Shown: positions 27,009 to 38,003, counted from the first letter of the stretch. The stretch: DNA of 64,000 bases from Saprospiraceae bacterium (GCA_016714895.1 JADKBV010000007.1:62001-126000), one strand, 5' to 3'. The notes: a model not told the origin generated them from the sequence alone. Numbers and translations are program-made.

Positions 27009-27929
27009 CTACTTCCTCCGGTATTTGTAAAGAACAGGTGTCAGGCCGAAGCCGGTTTTTTCACTGACGGTATAGTAGGATGTTCCATCTTTCGAAAAAC
27101 ATATTGCTTCACCTTGAGGTTCGCGGATATAAGGTAAGACAACAGGCATTTTATATAATGTTGAGGAGATGGATTCGTTTGTATTTCTTTTGAAATAGTA
27201 GATCGAATCATAGTTTTTAATCAGAATTTCCAAACCATTTTGTGATATATCACCTGCTACCAATTGGGTAAATGGCAAGGTTGCTGTTTTTTCGGCTACA
27301 ATGGTATCTGTTGTGGGGTAAGGATAAGCTATCCGGTATACAAAAATCTGTGGCTCTCTTTTTGTCAAAATAATTATGTCATTTGACAACGGATCAACCA
27401 TAAGACTTTCGGCATCTCTCGGGCCATCGGGATAAGTTACTGTATATTTTTTTGCCACTTGCAGCGTTGTATCTTTGACCGGCAGGATAGACGGCTCGTA
27501 GACCTGATATAATGTTACAAACTTGTATTTTGCGTTGTTGTCTCCGATATCTCCGATCAAAACAAAATTTTTGAGGTTTATTGGATCAGTTCCGGAGGTA
27601 ATGTCTTCCCAATCCCGGTTGATGGCACCGTTTATTTTGATTTCTGACACATGTTTTCCGGTACCATCTGTCAAAAAAATTCTGGCTTCGTCACCCGAAT
27701 CATTATGTGTCCACAAATATCCCGGAAAGGAAGTTGATGCAACCAATCCTGAAGCTTCGTCGATTAACTTGTTTTCCAGACTACCCGCCACCTCCCTCGC
27801 CAAAAAGGGTATGGCATCAGTCGTGGTGTTGTCAGGTACTTCAGAAGGCACGTTTTGTTTTGTACAAGAAGATACTGCCATCCAAATCACAAAAACTAAC
27901 GTGATTACGATACAAAACTTGCCATTCAT
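27009..27929 (-). CDS. Lipoprotein with predicted six-bladed propeller fold
   Basis: From the ATG at 27929 the protein is about 306 residues with a lipoprotein signal (IVITLVFVIWMAVSSC, Cys near residue 22). The mature part shows LVASTSFPGYLWTHNDSGDEARIFLTDGTG, INRDWEDIT, VLIGDIGDNNAKYK and DAESLMVDPLSNDIIILTKRE, strand-and-loop signatures of a family often misnamed PE-PGRS in Bacteroidota and related to SdiA-regulated/strictosidine-like propellers. An enzymatic or binding role is possible, but catalytic residues cannot be named. The start at 27959 would add ten residues before the signal and is less likely. Confidence 0.78.
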   Translation of the reverse strand: MNGKFCIVITLVFVIWMAVSSCTKQNVPSEVPDNTTTDAIPFLAREVAGSLENKLIDEASGLVASTSFPGYLWTHNDSGDEARIFLTDGTGKHVSEIKINGAINRDWEDITSGTDPINLKNFVLIGDIGDNNAKYKFVTLYQVYEPSILPVKDTTLQVAKKYTVTYPDGPRDAESLMVDPLSNDIIILTKREPQIFVYRIAYPYPTTDTIVAEKTATLPFTQLVAGDISQNGLEILIKNYDSIYYFKRNTNESISSTLYKMPVVLPYIREPQGEAICFSKDGTSYYTVSEKTGFGLTPVLYKYRRK

Positions 27930-27956
27930 CGATATATTGATTTGATATTTAAAATA

Positions 27957-27964
27957 CAAAAATA
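27957..27964 (-). promoter_or_regulatory. Predicted -7 promoter element (TATTTTTG) for the propeller lipoprotein
   Basis: On the minus strand TATTTTTG fits TAnnTTTG and lies 27 bases upstream of the start codon at 27929. I see no matching upstream TTTG at 17-19 bases, so the assignment is moderate at best. Confidence 0.42.
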
Positions 27965-28195
27965 AACTTATTTTGCAGAAGAATGACCATTTGGGGAATT
28001 GTTGGTATTGTAAAATTTGTTGAATTTGTAATATCTGAATCGAGGCTTTTATAAATATATCACATCTAAAGCAACTTTTAATTTATAACTTCATTTTAAC
28101 TCTTAAATCGCATTAAAATTGGAATAAATTTTTCATATTCACAATATTCTTAATTAAATTCTGTTTAATCGGCAATAAAGTATTACTTTTACAGC

Positions 28196-28537
28196 ATGAA
28201 GTTATTTTCTTTAATATTATCTGTTTATATTTTTTGCCTGGCGGTCATGCCCTGCAGTGATATTCATTTAGTATTGGAAGAATCAAAACAGGCTATTGCA
28301 CACCATGATGATCATACTACACATGACCACGATCAAGAAACTGAAAAGCACTGCAGTCCATTTTGTACTTGCACTTGTTGTCATACACCAATAAATTTTG
28401 AATTTGGTATTAAAAGTTTTGTACCTGATATATTATATGTTGAGATAAGTACAGATGAAATTACCTTTTTATACTACGACAGCCTTTCTACTGCTTACCG
28501 AAATACTATATGGCAGCCGCCCAAGGTTAATGCTTAA
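28196..28537 (+). CDS. DUF6660-like His/Cys-rich secreted protein
   Basis: The 113-residue protein has a short signal sequence and then a dense metal-binding tract: AHHDDHTTHDHDQETEKHC followed by SPFCTCTCCHTPINFEF (residues about 42-75). The pattern of N-terminal signal, His stretch, C-x-C-x-C-C and a C-terminal beta segment fits the small DUF6660 proteins found just ahead of CzcA pumps in Bacteroidota. It probably binds divalent metal in the periplasm. It heads the metal-resistance island, about 155 bases before the CzcA-TolC gene. Confidence 0.8.
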   Translation: MKLFSLILSVYIFCLAVMPCSDIHLVLEESKQAIAHHDDHTTHDHDQETEKHCSPFCTCTCCHTPINFEFGIKSFVPDILYVEISTDEITFLYYDSLSTAYRNTIWQPPKVNA

Positions 28538-28691
28538 TGTATTGTGATTAATGAATGTTTTTTTAATTGGATATTACTGTATAAGTAAAATCTAACATTC
28601 TCTTAAAAAATATTTTATTTCCACCCATTTGTCCGAGATTAGAAATAATCCGGACTAAAACATTATTCATTCATCCTTAATCATTTATTGA

Positions 28692-31600
28692 ATGCTAGAT
28701 AAAATAATATATTTTTCTATAAAAAATAAGTTTATAATAGGGCTGTTTACTGCTGCTATGGTACTTTTTGGTATCTACAGTTTGTCAAGATTGCCCATCG
28801 ATGCTTTGCCTGACATAACCAATAATCAGGTACAGATATTGACCTTGTCTCCAACTTTGGCGACTCAGGAAGTAGAACAACTGATCACCTACCCCATAGA
28901 GCAAGCGGTCAAATCTGTACCGAAAGTGGTAGAATTGCGGAGTGTATCAAAATTTGGTTTAAGTACAGTCACAGTAGTATTTGAGGAACATGTGGATTTG
29001 TACTGGGCCAGAGTTCAGATCAATGAGCGACTTAAAGAAGCGGAAGACAATATTGGACCAGGATTAGGCACACCTGAAATGGCACCTATTAGTACCGGTT
29101 TGGGCGAGATATATCAATATACCGTTTTTGCTAAGCCGGGATATGAAGATAAATTTCATGCAACAGAATTAAGGTCCGTCCAGGACTGGATCATAAAACC
29201 ACAACTAATCGGTATTACTGGCGTGGCTGAGGTCAATACTCTTGGTGGTTTACTTAAAGAATATGAAATTGCCATCGAGCCGGATAAGCTAAAAAGCATG
29301 AACACCAATATCATTGAGATATTTGAAGCCTTGCGTAAAAATAACGAAAATACGGGCGGTGCTTATATCGATAAAAAGCCAAATGCTTATTTTATCCGGG
29401 GCATCGGCATGATTAGTTCATTGGAAGATATAGGTAAAATTGTCGTAAAAAATATGAACGGCATCCCAATCCTAATCCGAGATGTTGCACAAGTTCAGAT
29501 AGGTTCATCGGTCAGATATGGAGCTACTACAAAAGACGGAAAGGGAGAAGCAGTGGCTGGAATGGTTATGATGCTCAAAGGCGAAAACAGTGCAGATGTG
29601 GTCGAGGTAGTGAAAGATAGGATGCTTCAGATAGAAAAGACTTTGCCTGAGGGGGTAGCTATTGAGCCATATCTGGATAGAACTAAGATGGTAAACAATG
29701 CTATATCAACCGTGAGAACCAATTTACTAGAAGGTGCATTAATCGTTTTATTTATTCTGGTATTGCTCCTAGGAAACTGGCGGGCTGGACTAATAGTAGC
29801 ATCGGTGATACCGCTGGCTTTATTATTTGCAGTGATCATGATGCATGCATTTGGGGTCAGTGGCAATTTGATGAGTCTAGGTGCCATCGATTTTGGTTTG
29901 ATAGTAGATGGCGCTGTGATTATTGTAGAAGCTATAGTACATCGACTTCAGACCATCAATAAGGGAAAACTCACTGCGTCACAAATGGATACGGAGGTGT
30001 ATGGAGCTGCATCAAAAATAAGAAGTAGCGCAGCTTTTGGAGAAATAATTATACTCATCGTATATCTTCCGATTTTAGCTCTGGTAGGTATAGAAGGTAA
30101 AATGTTCAAGCCGATGGCCCAGACCGTATCGTTTGCGATATTAGGAGCATTTATTTTGTCACTGACCTATGTACCCATGATGTCTGCTTTATTTTTAAGC
30201 AGAAAAACGGAACACAAAAGAAATATAAGTGATAAAATTATTGACTTTTTATACAGTATTTATCAACCTGTACTTGAAATAGCTCTAAAGGCCAAAGCAA
30301 TGATCATTGTTTTGTCAGTAGCGTTGTTTGTATTTGCACTATTTGTATTCAGTAATATGGGTGGAGAATTTATTCCGACACTCGAAGAAGGGGACATTGC
30401 TACCCATATCATTACTCCCCCGGGTACATCACTGGCTCAAGAAATAGAAACTACTACAAAAGCTGAAGCGTTACTTTTGAAAAATTTTCCTGAAATAGAA
30501 CAGGTGGTATCAAAGATCGGAAGTGCGGAGATACCGACGGATCCTATGCCTATGGAAGTGGCTGACGTAATGATCATATTGAAACCAAAATCTGAATGGA
30601 CTTCTGCATCGTCCACACAAGAGATGATGGCTAAAATGGACAAGGTGCTGAATGATTTACCAGGTGTCACCACAGAATTTACGCAACCGGTACAAATGAG
30701 ATTTAATGAATTGATGACGGGTGTCAGGAGTGATGTGGCCATCAAGATATTTGGTGAAGATATAGAGCTATTATCGGGACTTGCTGACGAGGTGGTGCCT
30801 ATTATACAGAGCGTGAAAGGTGTAGAAGATGCAAGGGCAGAACAAGTGTCAGGATTGCCACAAATCACTATCCGGTACAATAAAGCTAAACTTGCATTGT
30901 ATGGACTTAATGTAGGCGATCTCAATCAAGTGGTTCGGGCAGGTTTTGCCGGAGAGAAAGCAGGCGTAGTTTATGAAGGAGAGAAACGTTTTAATCTTGT
31001 AGTAAGAATAGCTAAAGATAACAGGCAGAATATAGAACAGCTTAAAAATTTGTTTGTCCCATTACCTTCTGGTGATCAGGTACCCCTAGAGCAAGTGGCT
31101 GATATCACGTATGAAAGAGGAGCTGCCATGATCAGCAGAGAAAATGGCAAAAGAAGGATTGTCATTGGATTTAATGTAAGAGGCAGGGATGTAGAAAGTG
31201 TGGTGAAAGAAATCCAGGGATTATTGGAATCAAAGATAAAATTGCCTGTTGGTTATTATACTACCTACGGCGGACAATTTCAGAATCTGGTGGAGGCGAG
31301 CAACAGATTAGCCATAGCTGTTCCCGCAGCACTTGCACTTATTTTTGTTTTACTATTTTTTACATTTCACAGTATAAAACAATCATTGCTCATTTTTACG
31401 GCCATACCGCTATCAGCTATTGGTGGCATATTTGCTCTTTGGATACGAGGTATGCCTTTCAGTATATCTGCCGGAATCGGGTTTATAGCCTTATTTGGGG
31501 TGGCAGTGTTGAATGGAATCGTACTGATCGGATATTTTAATCAGCTCAAAACCGAAGGTATCACAGATGTCCTTGAAAGAATACGTATAGGTACAAAAGT

Positions 31601-32729
31601 AAGATTGAGACCGGTGGTGATGACGGCTGCGGTTGCATCTCTTGGATTTCTACCAATGGCCATCAGTATGGGTGCCGGGGCAGAGGTTCAAAAACCATTG
31701 GCCACCGTGGTTATCGGAGGATTGATTACTGCTACACTGTTGACATTAATCGTCTTGCCAATATTGTATTTATATTTTGAGAAAGGTATAAAGCGACTAA
31801 GAAAAAATATCGATACTGCTGTTGTCATTATTGGTTTTTTACTTGTCGGAACCATTGTAAATGGCCAGAAAAAATTGAACCTTAAGGAAGCGATAGACAT
31901 TGCCCTTCAAAATAATTTACAAGTCCAGGCAAGTAATATCCATGTAGATATTCAAAATCAATTGAAGGGTACAAAATTTGAATTGCCCAAGACTGAAATT
32001 GGTGCGAATATAGGGCAGTTTAACTCAAAAAATATTGACCAGTATTATAGTATTTCGCAGTCCTTTAATCCTTTTTTGTTCGGGCCTAAAAAGAAGCTGC
32101 TCAATGAAAATGTCAAGAGTGCTGAATTAAAAAGGAATTTTGCAAAGCAGGAAGTGATTATGCACGTCCGTCAAGTCTGGAATAACATTATGTATTATCA
32201 GAAATTAAATGAGATTTTGATAGAACAGGATAGCTTATTGACCATGCAGGTGAAAGCTGTTGCTTTAAAATATAAAACAGGAGAATCCAGTCAGCTGGAA
32301 CAAATAATGAGTATCACGCGGAAGGAAGAATTTCAGCAAATGATACGTCAAAATCAGACAGCGATGGATATGGAGAGAAAGAAACTTGCCTTGGTACTTC
32401 AATTAAAAGAGGATATTACTTTTGAATTAGTTGATTATGGTGTGGTGAATCTTTTTGATGTAAGTGATGCCGCATCGTTGACTCAAAATACAGCTGTAAG
32501 CATAGCTTTGCAAGACGTGAAACTTGCTGATATGCAGGTAAACCTTGAAAAAGCACAAATGAAACCTGAGTTTAGTGTAGGATATTTCATCCAATCTCTG
32601 ACAGGAAATCAAGAAGTGAATAATCAGATTATATCTTACAACGGAGTACCCAGGTTTCAGGGGCCACGATTGGTATGTCGATACCCATCTTGTCTTTGGG
32701 GAGTAACAAAGCTAAGATCAGCGCTTTAA
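28692..32729 (+). pseudogene. CzcA-TolC fusion heavy-metal efflux pump (frameshifted near its 3' end)
   Basis: The 1345-residue frame holds a full CzcA/CusA-type RND pump (residues 1 to about 1040), including the metal-class fourth-helix motif AIDFGLIVDGAVIIVE near residue 400, followed by a TolC-like outer-membrane factor from about 1060 (LNLKEAIDIALQNNLQVQASNI). This pump-plus-TolC fusion is a known Bacteroidota design of about 1450 residues. The reading frame is lost after FQG: adding one G to the GGGG run at 32660-32663 and one A to the AAAAA run at 32728-32732 restores ...GATIGMSIPILSLG and joins it to the frame at 32740-33036. Substrate class: Zn, Cd, Co, Cu or Ag. Confidence 0.9.
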
Positions 32730-32739
32730 AAACAATGTA

Positions 32740-33036
32740 TTGCTTCAGCAAAAAAATGCCGACATAACAAATCAGAGCATACTTATTAGTTACAATCAAT
32801 TGATAAGCGAATTGAACTTAGCGAAAAGCAAACTGGAATATTTTGAGAAGACCGCAAATCCAAATGCAGCAATCATTATCAGGAATGCAAATACTTCTTA
32901 TACCAATGGAGATATTTCCTATATCGAATATATGCAAGGAATGCAAATGGCCAGAGAAATAAAACTGGACTACTTTGCTTCGTTAAATCGGTATAATGAA
33001 ATAGTCATAAACCTTCAATATTTAATGAATAAATAG
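32740..33036 (+). pseudogene. C-terminal end of the CzcA-TolC fusion (separated by frameshift)
   Basis: This 98-residue frame encodes the last long helices of the TolC-like half (LISYNQLISELNLAKSKLEYF and GDISYIEYMQGMQMAREIKL, ending RYNEIVINLQYLMNK). It has no start codon of its own beyond a TTG and no ribosome-binding context. It is the continuation of the pump gene after two nearby single-base frame breaks and should not be counted as a separate gene. Confidence 0.85.
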
Positions 33037-33063
33037 AAATTTTAATACCTTAAAAAAAGTAAA

Positions 33064-33642
33064 ATGAAATATAAAATAAAGATAATTTTAATCCTGTTCC
33101 TATTGCCATTACTGATGATCAATGTATCATCGTGCAAATCCAAATCTAACGAAAATGCGGTAGAAGAACATGCAGAAGGTGATGGCCATAATCATGAAGC
33201 AGAAGAGGACCATAGTGGTCATGACCATGCCGATGGTGAACATATTGAGCAAGAAGCACATACCAAAACTGTACACCTGAATGCTGCACAGTACAAAAAT
33301 GCAGGGATAGATACCGGCTGGTTTGAGATGAAAAATTTGAGTGATGCTATCAATGCTTCCGGATACACCAAACTACCACCGCAAAATCAGGCAGATGTTA
33401 CATCAACGATGGGTGGAATAGTAAAGACCATCAAAGTAATAGAAGGACAATATGTGAAACAGGGTCAATCGCTGGCGACCATACAAAGTCTTGAATACAA
33501 TAAGATAAGGTTGGAGAAATCAAAACTCAAAGAATCACTCCAATCTGCACAAGCCAATAAACAATACCTGGATGTGGAATATAATAGGCAAAAAGAGCTC
33601 TCAGAGGAGAACATCAATGCAAAAAGACATTTCAGAAAGTAG
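33064..33642 (+). pseudogene. Metal RND efflux adaptor (CzcB-like), N-terminal part
   Basis: A lipoprotein signal (LILFLLPLLMINVSSC) is followed by a His-rich tract (EGDGHNHEAEEDHSGHDHAD, residues about 40-60) and then the start of a CzcB/CusB adaptor: LSDAINASGYTKLPPQNQADV, the first lipoyl half (GGIVKTIKVIEGQYVKQGQ) and the helical hairpin. The frame stops after NAKRHFRK; adding one A to the AAAAA run at 33621-33625 gives NAKKTFQKVASELELETKK and joins the frame at 33651. The whole adaptor would be about 430 residues. Confidence 0.87.
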
Positions 33643-33650
33643 CGTCTGAA

Positions 33651-34352
33651 TTGGAATTAGAGACAAAAAAAATTGTAAACCTGCTGGAACAGATAGAAAT
33701 CACAGACCAAATGTTGATATTGGGCGGTACATCAAAATCACCCGTACTGTCCATCAATGCCCCAATATCAGGATATGTATCAGATATATATATCAAAATA
33801 GGAAGTAATGCTGAAACAGGGAAGCCAATGTTTACCATACTTGATAATTCAAAAATGCATGTGGATCTACTGATATATGAAAAGGATCTTTTCAAAGTCA
33901 GAGTTGGTCAGGATGTCCGTTTTATACTTACCAATCAGAATAATAAAGAAATCAGGGGTAAAATAAAAAACATTGGCAAAAACTTTGAAAATGATACTAA
34001 ATCTGTTGCGGTCCATGCGGATATCATCGATTTAAATCACAATCTAATACCAGGCATGTATGTCAATGCATTGGTTGAGATGGGTGGCAATAAAGTAAGC
34101 TCATTACCTTCGGATGCTATAATAAAAGCAGAAGGCAGAGAGTTTATATTTATCATGGAAAATGAACAACATGAAGAAGGTGAAATTACTTTTGCTAGAA
34201 TCGAAGTAAAAACAGGTGTGTCCCAGCTTGGAAATGTTCAGGTAAATTTATTAGAACCTATACATGAGGGTGATAAAATTGTCACTAAAGGTGCCTTTTA
34301 TCTGCAATCACATCTGACAAAAGAATCCGGTGGCGGAGGGCACGCTCATTAG
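33651..34352 (+). pseudogene. Metal RND efflux adaptor (CzcB-like), C-terminal part
   Basis: This 233-residue frame carries the rest of the adaptor: the second lipoyl half (VLSINAPISGYVSDIYIKIGS), the beta-barrel domain (MHVDLLIYEKDLFKVRVGQDVRF) and the membrane-proximal domain (LPSDAIIKAEGREFIFIM). It ends with GGGGHAH, a short metal-binding tail. It follows the 33064-33642 fragment after a single-base frame break. With the CzcA-TolC fusion it completes the metal efflux complex, so no separate TolC gene is needed. Confidence 0.87.
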
Positions 34353-34405
34353 CGTGGAAATCAATAATAATTTATTTTTAAATAATTCACTAATCATTTT
34401 TTAAT

Positions 34406-34735
34406 ATGAAAACATTTAATTTTTTTATTTTTCTAATTTTATTTTCTACTGTTTTTGTCTCTTGTGGAGAAAAGAAAACATCTCCGGAAAATAATTCGAT
34501 GCAACAAGACACTGTAGGGTCAAAGGAGTTAGCACATATCGATTATGTATGCCCAATGGATTGCGAAAAAGGTAAAGTTTACCATGAAATGGGCAAATGT
34601 CCTAAGTGTAAAATGGATCTGATTAAAAAAGAACATGAAGATCATGATGGGCATGATCACCATGAAGGCGACGGCCACGATCATAAAGAAGGAGATGGTC
34701 ATGACCATAAAGAAGGCGACGGTCACGAACATTAA
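34406..34735 (+). CDS. Heavy-metal-binding lipoprotein with His-repeat tail
   Basis: The 109-residue protein has a lipoprotein signal (FLILFSTVFVSC), a heavy-metal-binding domain (YVCPMDCEKGKVYHEMGKC then PKCKMDL, residues about 49-73; C-P-M and C-P-x-C motifs), and a tail made of eight-residue units of the form G-D-G-H-D-H-K-E, three to four times. These domains are common beside CzcB adaptors and hand Cu, Ag, Zn or similar ions to the pump. The tail repeats are slightly diverged at the DNA level, so they are not a recent slippage product. It lies 50 bases after the adaptor. Confidence 0.88.
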   Translation: MKTFNFFIFLILFSTVFVSCGEKKTSPENNSMQQDTVGSKELAHIDYVCPMDCEKGKVYHEMGKCPKCKMDLIKKEHEDHDGHDHHEGDGHDHKEGDGHDHKEGDGHEH

Positions 34736-34806
34736 TAGTGATTGAAATCTGATCCATAGTTTAAGTTCACAAATAAATATTTTATAACTTTTTAAACCAA
34801 ATAAAA

Positions 34807-35028
34807 ATGGCCATTGTAAAAGTAATTGAAGTCATTGCAAGCTCTCCAAACAGTATAGAAGAAGCTATGCAAAATGCGGTCACGGAAGTATCAAAAACCA
34901 TCCGAAATGTGGATTCGGTGTATGTAAAAGACACCAAAGCTCATGTAAAAGATGGGAAAATAATTTCCTATGGCGTGATCTGTAACATATCTTTCAGAAT
35001 AGATAGTGATATGAATACAGAGGATTAG
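34807..35028 (+). CDS. Dodecin-family protein
   Basis: The 73-residue protein fits dodecin throughout: MAIVKVIEVIASSPNSIEEAM, then AVTEVSKTIRNVDSVYVKDT and a closing strand pair HVKDGKIISYGVICNISFRID. Dodecins form hollow 12-mers that bind flavins or, in some lineages, other cofactors. The position where flavin-binding dodecins carry a stacking Trp reads Tyr here (SVYVKD), a form I associate with Bacteroidota members, so flavin binding is less certain. It stands between the metal-binding lipoprotein and the di-heme gene. Confidence 0.9.
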   Translation: MAIVKVIEVIASSPNSIEEAMQNAVTEVSKTIRNVDSVYVKDTKAHVKDGKIISYGVICNISFRIDSDMNTED

Positions 35029-35097
35029 AGATTAAAGAAGTGTGAGGTGCAATAAAAAAATTGCATCTCACTCATTATTCGTATTACTACTACGTTT

Positions 35098-35105
35098 TAT
35101 ATTTG
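35098..35105 (+). promoter_or_regulatory. Possible -7 promoter element (TATATTTG) before the di-heme gene
   Basis: TATATTTG matches TAnnTTTG and lies 18 bases ahead of the ATG at 35124. No upstream TTTG at standard spacing is evident, so support is weak. If real, it would drive the tightly packed run from the di-heme cytochrome to the P-type ATPase. Confidence 0.35.
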
Positions 35106-35123
35106 CATTACAAATCAAAATCA

Positions 35124-36323
35124 ATGAATCAACGAAATACATTTATATCTGGTATGGTTGCCATAACCTTTTTAATCATATCCTGTAGTAAATTTGAGCC
35201 TGAAGCTCCTGATGATGATTCCATACTTGATGGTCCGGTAAATGGGTTGACATATGAACAGAATCGTCAGTTTTTGGCAGGAGACATTGCATTTAATAAT
35301 GAAATATTTACTCCTGCGACTGGACTGGGACCAATATTTGTAGCAACAAGCTGCGGAAGTTGCCATGCAGGTGATGGTAAAGGCACACCTTTTACCACGC
35401 TGGTGAGATTTGGGCAAACTGATAGTACCGGCAATCAGTTTTTACATTTGGGTGGTCCACAATTACAAAACAGAGCTATTCCCGGATTTCAAACAGAGGT
35501 CATACCAAATGGTGCTACTTCATCAAAATTTACACCACCTGCAAACACAGGACTTGGCTTTTTAGAACTGGTGAGTGATGAAGATATACTCTCCATGTCG
35601 GATCCTGAAGACAGCAATGGCGATGGCATATCGGGAGTGCCTAGTTTTGGATATTTACCGGAATTCATAACACCCAATAGTAATGCTGTAGTTAAAAATG
35701 GAAAATACATACACCGGTTTGGCAAAAAAGCGGCTGCTTACAATTTACTTCACCAAACGGTGAATGCATATAATCAGGATATGGGTATTACTTCCACCTT
35801 TACTCCACATGATGTATATAGTGGTCATACAATTGATCCAGAAGTGAGTGACAAAACTGTAAGAGATGTTGTTTTTTATTTACAGACTTTAAAGGCACCA
35901 ATACAAAGAGACAGTGGAAATCCAATCAATGTACAGGGTAAAAATTTATTCTCACAAATCAATTGTTCGGGCTGCCATACACCACAACTGAAAACGGGTT
36001 TTTCTCCCGTCTCGGCATTGAGTAATAAGACCATATATCCTTATACAGATATGTTGCTTCATGATATGGGGAATGACCTTGATGATGGCTATACTGAAGG
36101 ATTTGCGAAAACTTCAGAATGGCGAACGCCACCATTGTGGGGACTTGGATTATCTCCAAATTCACAGGGTGGTCAGTATTTTTTAATGCATGATGGCCGG
36201 GCAAAAAGTATCGAAGAAGCTATCATGATGCATGGAGGAGAAGCTAAACTAAGCAAAGATAAATTCAACCTGTTGAATGAGAGTGAAAAATCTGCCATCA
36301 TTCATTTTTTAAAATCGTTGTAA
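35124..36323 (+). CDS. Di-heme oxidoreductase lipoprotein (DUF1111-like)
   Basis: From the ATG at 35124 the protein is 399 residues with a lipoprotein signal (MVAITFLIISC, Cys 21). Two c-type heme sites are visible: CGSCH at residues 77-81 and CSGCH near residue 280. The sequence LGPIFVATSCGSCHAGDGKG and the late segment GLSPNSQGGQYFLMHDGRAKSIEEAIMMHGGEA match the DUF1111/di-heme 'thiol oxidoreductase' family related to MauG-type peroxidases. It would act in the periplasm. The Rieske gene starts one base after its stop, so they are probably made together. A start at 35061 adds 21 residues before the signal and is unlikely. Confidence 0.9.
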   Translation: MNQRNTFISGMVAITFLIISCSKFEPEAPDDDSILDGPVNGLTYEQNRQFLAGDIAFNNEIFTPATGLGPIFVATSCGSCHAGDGKGTPFTTLVRFGQTDSTGNQFLHLGGPQLQNRAIPGFQTEVIPNGATSSKFTPPANTGLGFLELVSDEDILSMSDPEDSNGDGISGVPSFGYLPEFITPNSNAVVKNGKYIHRFGKKAAAYNLLHQTVNAYNQDMGITSTFTPHDVYSGHTIDPEVSDKTVRDVVFYLQTLKAPIQRDSGNPINVQGKNLFSQINCSGCHTPQLKTGFSPVSALSNKTIYPYTDMLLHDMGNDLDDGYTEGFAKTSEWRTPPLWGLGLSPNSQGGQYFLMHDGRAKSIEEAIMMHGGEAKLSKDKFNLLNESEKSAIIHFLKSL

Positions 36324-36324
36324 G

Positions 36325-36771
36325 ATGAATAGAAAAGATTTTTTAAAAACATGCGGGTTTGCATGTTTGGGCGGAAGTGCAATGGTAATATTGATGCAAA
36401 GTTGTACGGTAACAAAGACCATCACCGGTAATATTGAAAATAGTGATCTTATGGTAGCTATTTCAGATTTTGAATCTGTCTCAGATAATAAAATTACATT
36501 CAAAAAGCATGTCATTATAAATAATGACGTCCTGAAATTTCCCATCTGTGTGTACAGAATAGAAGAAAATAAATACAATGCACTTTGGCTGGAGTGTACT
36601 CACCAGGGAAATGAAGTACAAGTGTTTGGTGATAAGCTCCAATGCCCGGCGCATGGTAGTGAATTCAGTAATTCGGGGTTGGTAACCAATGGTCCAGCAG
36701 ACAGGAATCTTCGAACTTTTCCTGTCACAATAGAAGGTAATTATTTAAAAATTTCATTGAAAGCCGTATGA
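36325..36771 (+). CDS. Rieske [2Fe-2S] lipoprotein
   Basis: The 148-residue protein begins MNRKDFLKTC with a hydrophobic segment ending MQSC (Cys 27), so it is probably lipid-anchored. The cluster-binding motifs are C91-T-H93 and C107-P-A-H110, spaced 13 residues apart, as in Rieske ferredoxins. It lacks the disulfide-forming extra Cys pair of bc1-type Rieske proteins (C-T-H-L-G-C), which places it with the simpler ferredoxin-like type. It lies between the di-heme gene and a porin gene that overlaps it by four bases; electron transfer to or from the di-heme protein is a reasonable inference. Confidence 0.92.
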   Translation: MNRKDFLKTCGFACLGGSAMVILMQSCTVTKTITGNIENSDLMVAISDFESVSDNKITFKKHVIINNDVLKFPICVYRIEENKYNALWLECTHQGNEVQVFGDKLQCPAHGSEFSNSGLVTNGPADRNLRTFPVTIEGNYLKISLKAV

Positions 36772-37997
36772 ATAAGATAATAACTGTGTTTGTCTGTATA
36801 TTTTGGATGACATTACCTATACAAGCTCAGATTGATCCGTCATTATTGAAGGATCCAACGGCACATTCTAAAAAGGATTTATTGAATATGGACGCCATTT
36901 ATGATCGACCTTTTGTAACCAATAAGAAAGCCCCTGTCTCCCTTGGAGGTTATGTGGAAGCAAACTGGCAGCATATCGGAACGGATGGTATTAGTGATGG
37001 ACATCAGCTTCAATTCCGGAGGATGACTTTATTTGTTGCTTCATCCATTTCTAAAAGGATAAAATTTCTAAGTGAGATTGAGTTTGAGCCTGCTGACAAA
37101 GAAATTGCCATCGAGTTTGCAGCTGTTGATATGGAATTTAATGAATTGTTTAATCTAAGAGGAGGAATGATCATAAACCCTATAGGTGCTTTTAATCAGA
37201 ATCATGATGGTCCCAAATGGGAGTTTACGGATAGACCTTTATCTTCAGTTGCCATGTTGCCTGCCACCTGGAGCAATGCAGGTTTTGGGATTTATGGTAA
37301 GAAGTACAATAAGAACTGGATGTTAGGATATGAAATTTACGCATCCAGTGGATTTGACAACTCAATTATAGAGAATAGTGAAAATAAAACATTTCTACCG
37401 GCTGCAAAAAAAAATACGGAACGGTTTGAAGAACTGCCGAGTGGTACGCCACTATATACTACAAAGGTTGCCGTACGTCATAATAAAATAGGAGAAATAG
37501 GCTTGTCGTATATGGGAGGTATTTATAATAAATGGCAGGACGACGGCCTGGTCATTGATGAAAAGAGAAGTATTCATGTTTTTGCATTGGATTTTAATAC
37601 TACTTTACCTAAAACCAATACTTTTATCACCACAGAATGTGCTTGGGTAAATGTAGACGTACCAAAAACCTATTCGGAGCAATTTGGGAATAAACAGTTT
37701 GGTGGCTTTCTGGATATCGTACAACCTGTTGTAAAAAGGACCATAGCAGGGTGGAAGGATGCAGTCATTAACATTGCAGTCCGGTTCGAATATGTTGATT
37801 GGAACAAGGGTCAATTTATTGATACAGGATCAAACATCGGAGATCACCTATGGAGCATTATGCCTGCAGTGAGTTTTCGACCCAACTCACAATCAGTACT
37901 GCGACTAAATTATCGGATTCAGAAACAAACAGATGTGTTGGGTAATCCACCCAGTAATACAGCAGGTTTTAATTTTGGACTTTCAACTTATTTTTAA
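36768..37997 (+). CDS. Porin-like outer membrane beta-barrel
   Basis: The 409-residue protein has a signal peptide (VFVCIFWMTLPIQAQ), then long alternating strands typical of phosphate-selective porin (OprP/OprO-like) barrels: SLGGYVEANWQHI, LQFRRMTLFVASSISKRIKFLSEIEFEP and the terminal FNFGLSTYF. Specificity cannot be read directly. It overlaps the Rieske gene by four bases and precedes the methyltransferase by 6 bases, so it is a firm member of the operon. It may admit the substrate of the di-heme/Rieske pair. Confidence 0.82.
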   Translation: MNKIITVFVCIFWMTLPIQAQIDPSLLKDPTAHSKKDLLNMDAIYDRPFVTNKKAPVSLGGYVEANWQHIGTDGISDGHQLQFRRMTLFVASSISKRIKFLSEIEFEPADKEIAIEFAAVDMEFNELFNLRGGMIINPIGAFNQNHDGPKWEFTDRPLSSVAMLPATWSNAGFGIYGKKYNKNWMLGYEIYASSGFDNSIIENSENKTFLPAAKKNTERFEELPSGTPLYTTKVAVRHNKIGEIGLSYMGGIYNKWQDDGLVIDEKRSIHVFALDFNTTLPKTNTFITTECAWVNVDVPKTYSEQFGNKQFGGFLDIVQPVVKRTIAGWKDAVINIAVRFEYVDWNKGQFIDTGSNIGDHLWSIMPAVSFRPNSQSVLRLNYRIQKQTDVLGNPPSNTAGFNFGLSTYF

Positions 37998-38003
37998 ATC
38001 ATT

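Noticed and set aside
32740..33036. Independent small TolC-like gene
   Set aside because: It is the end of the CzcA-TolC fusion, set apart by two nearby single-base frame breaks.
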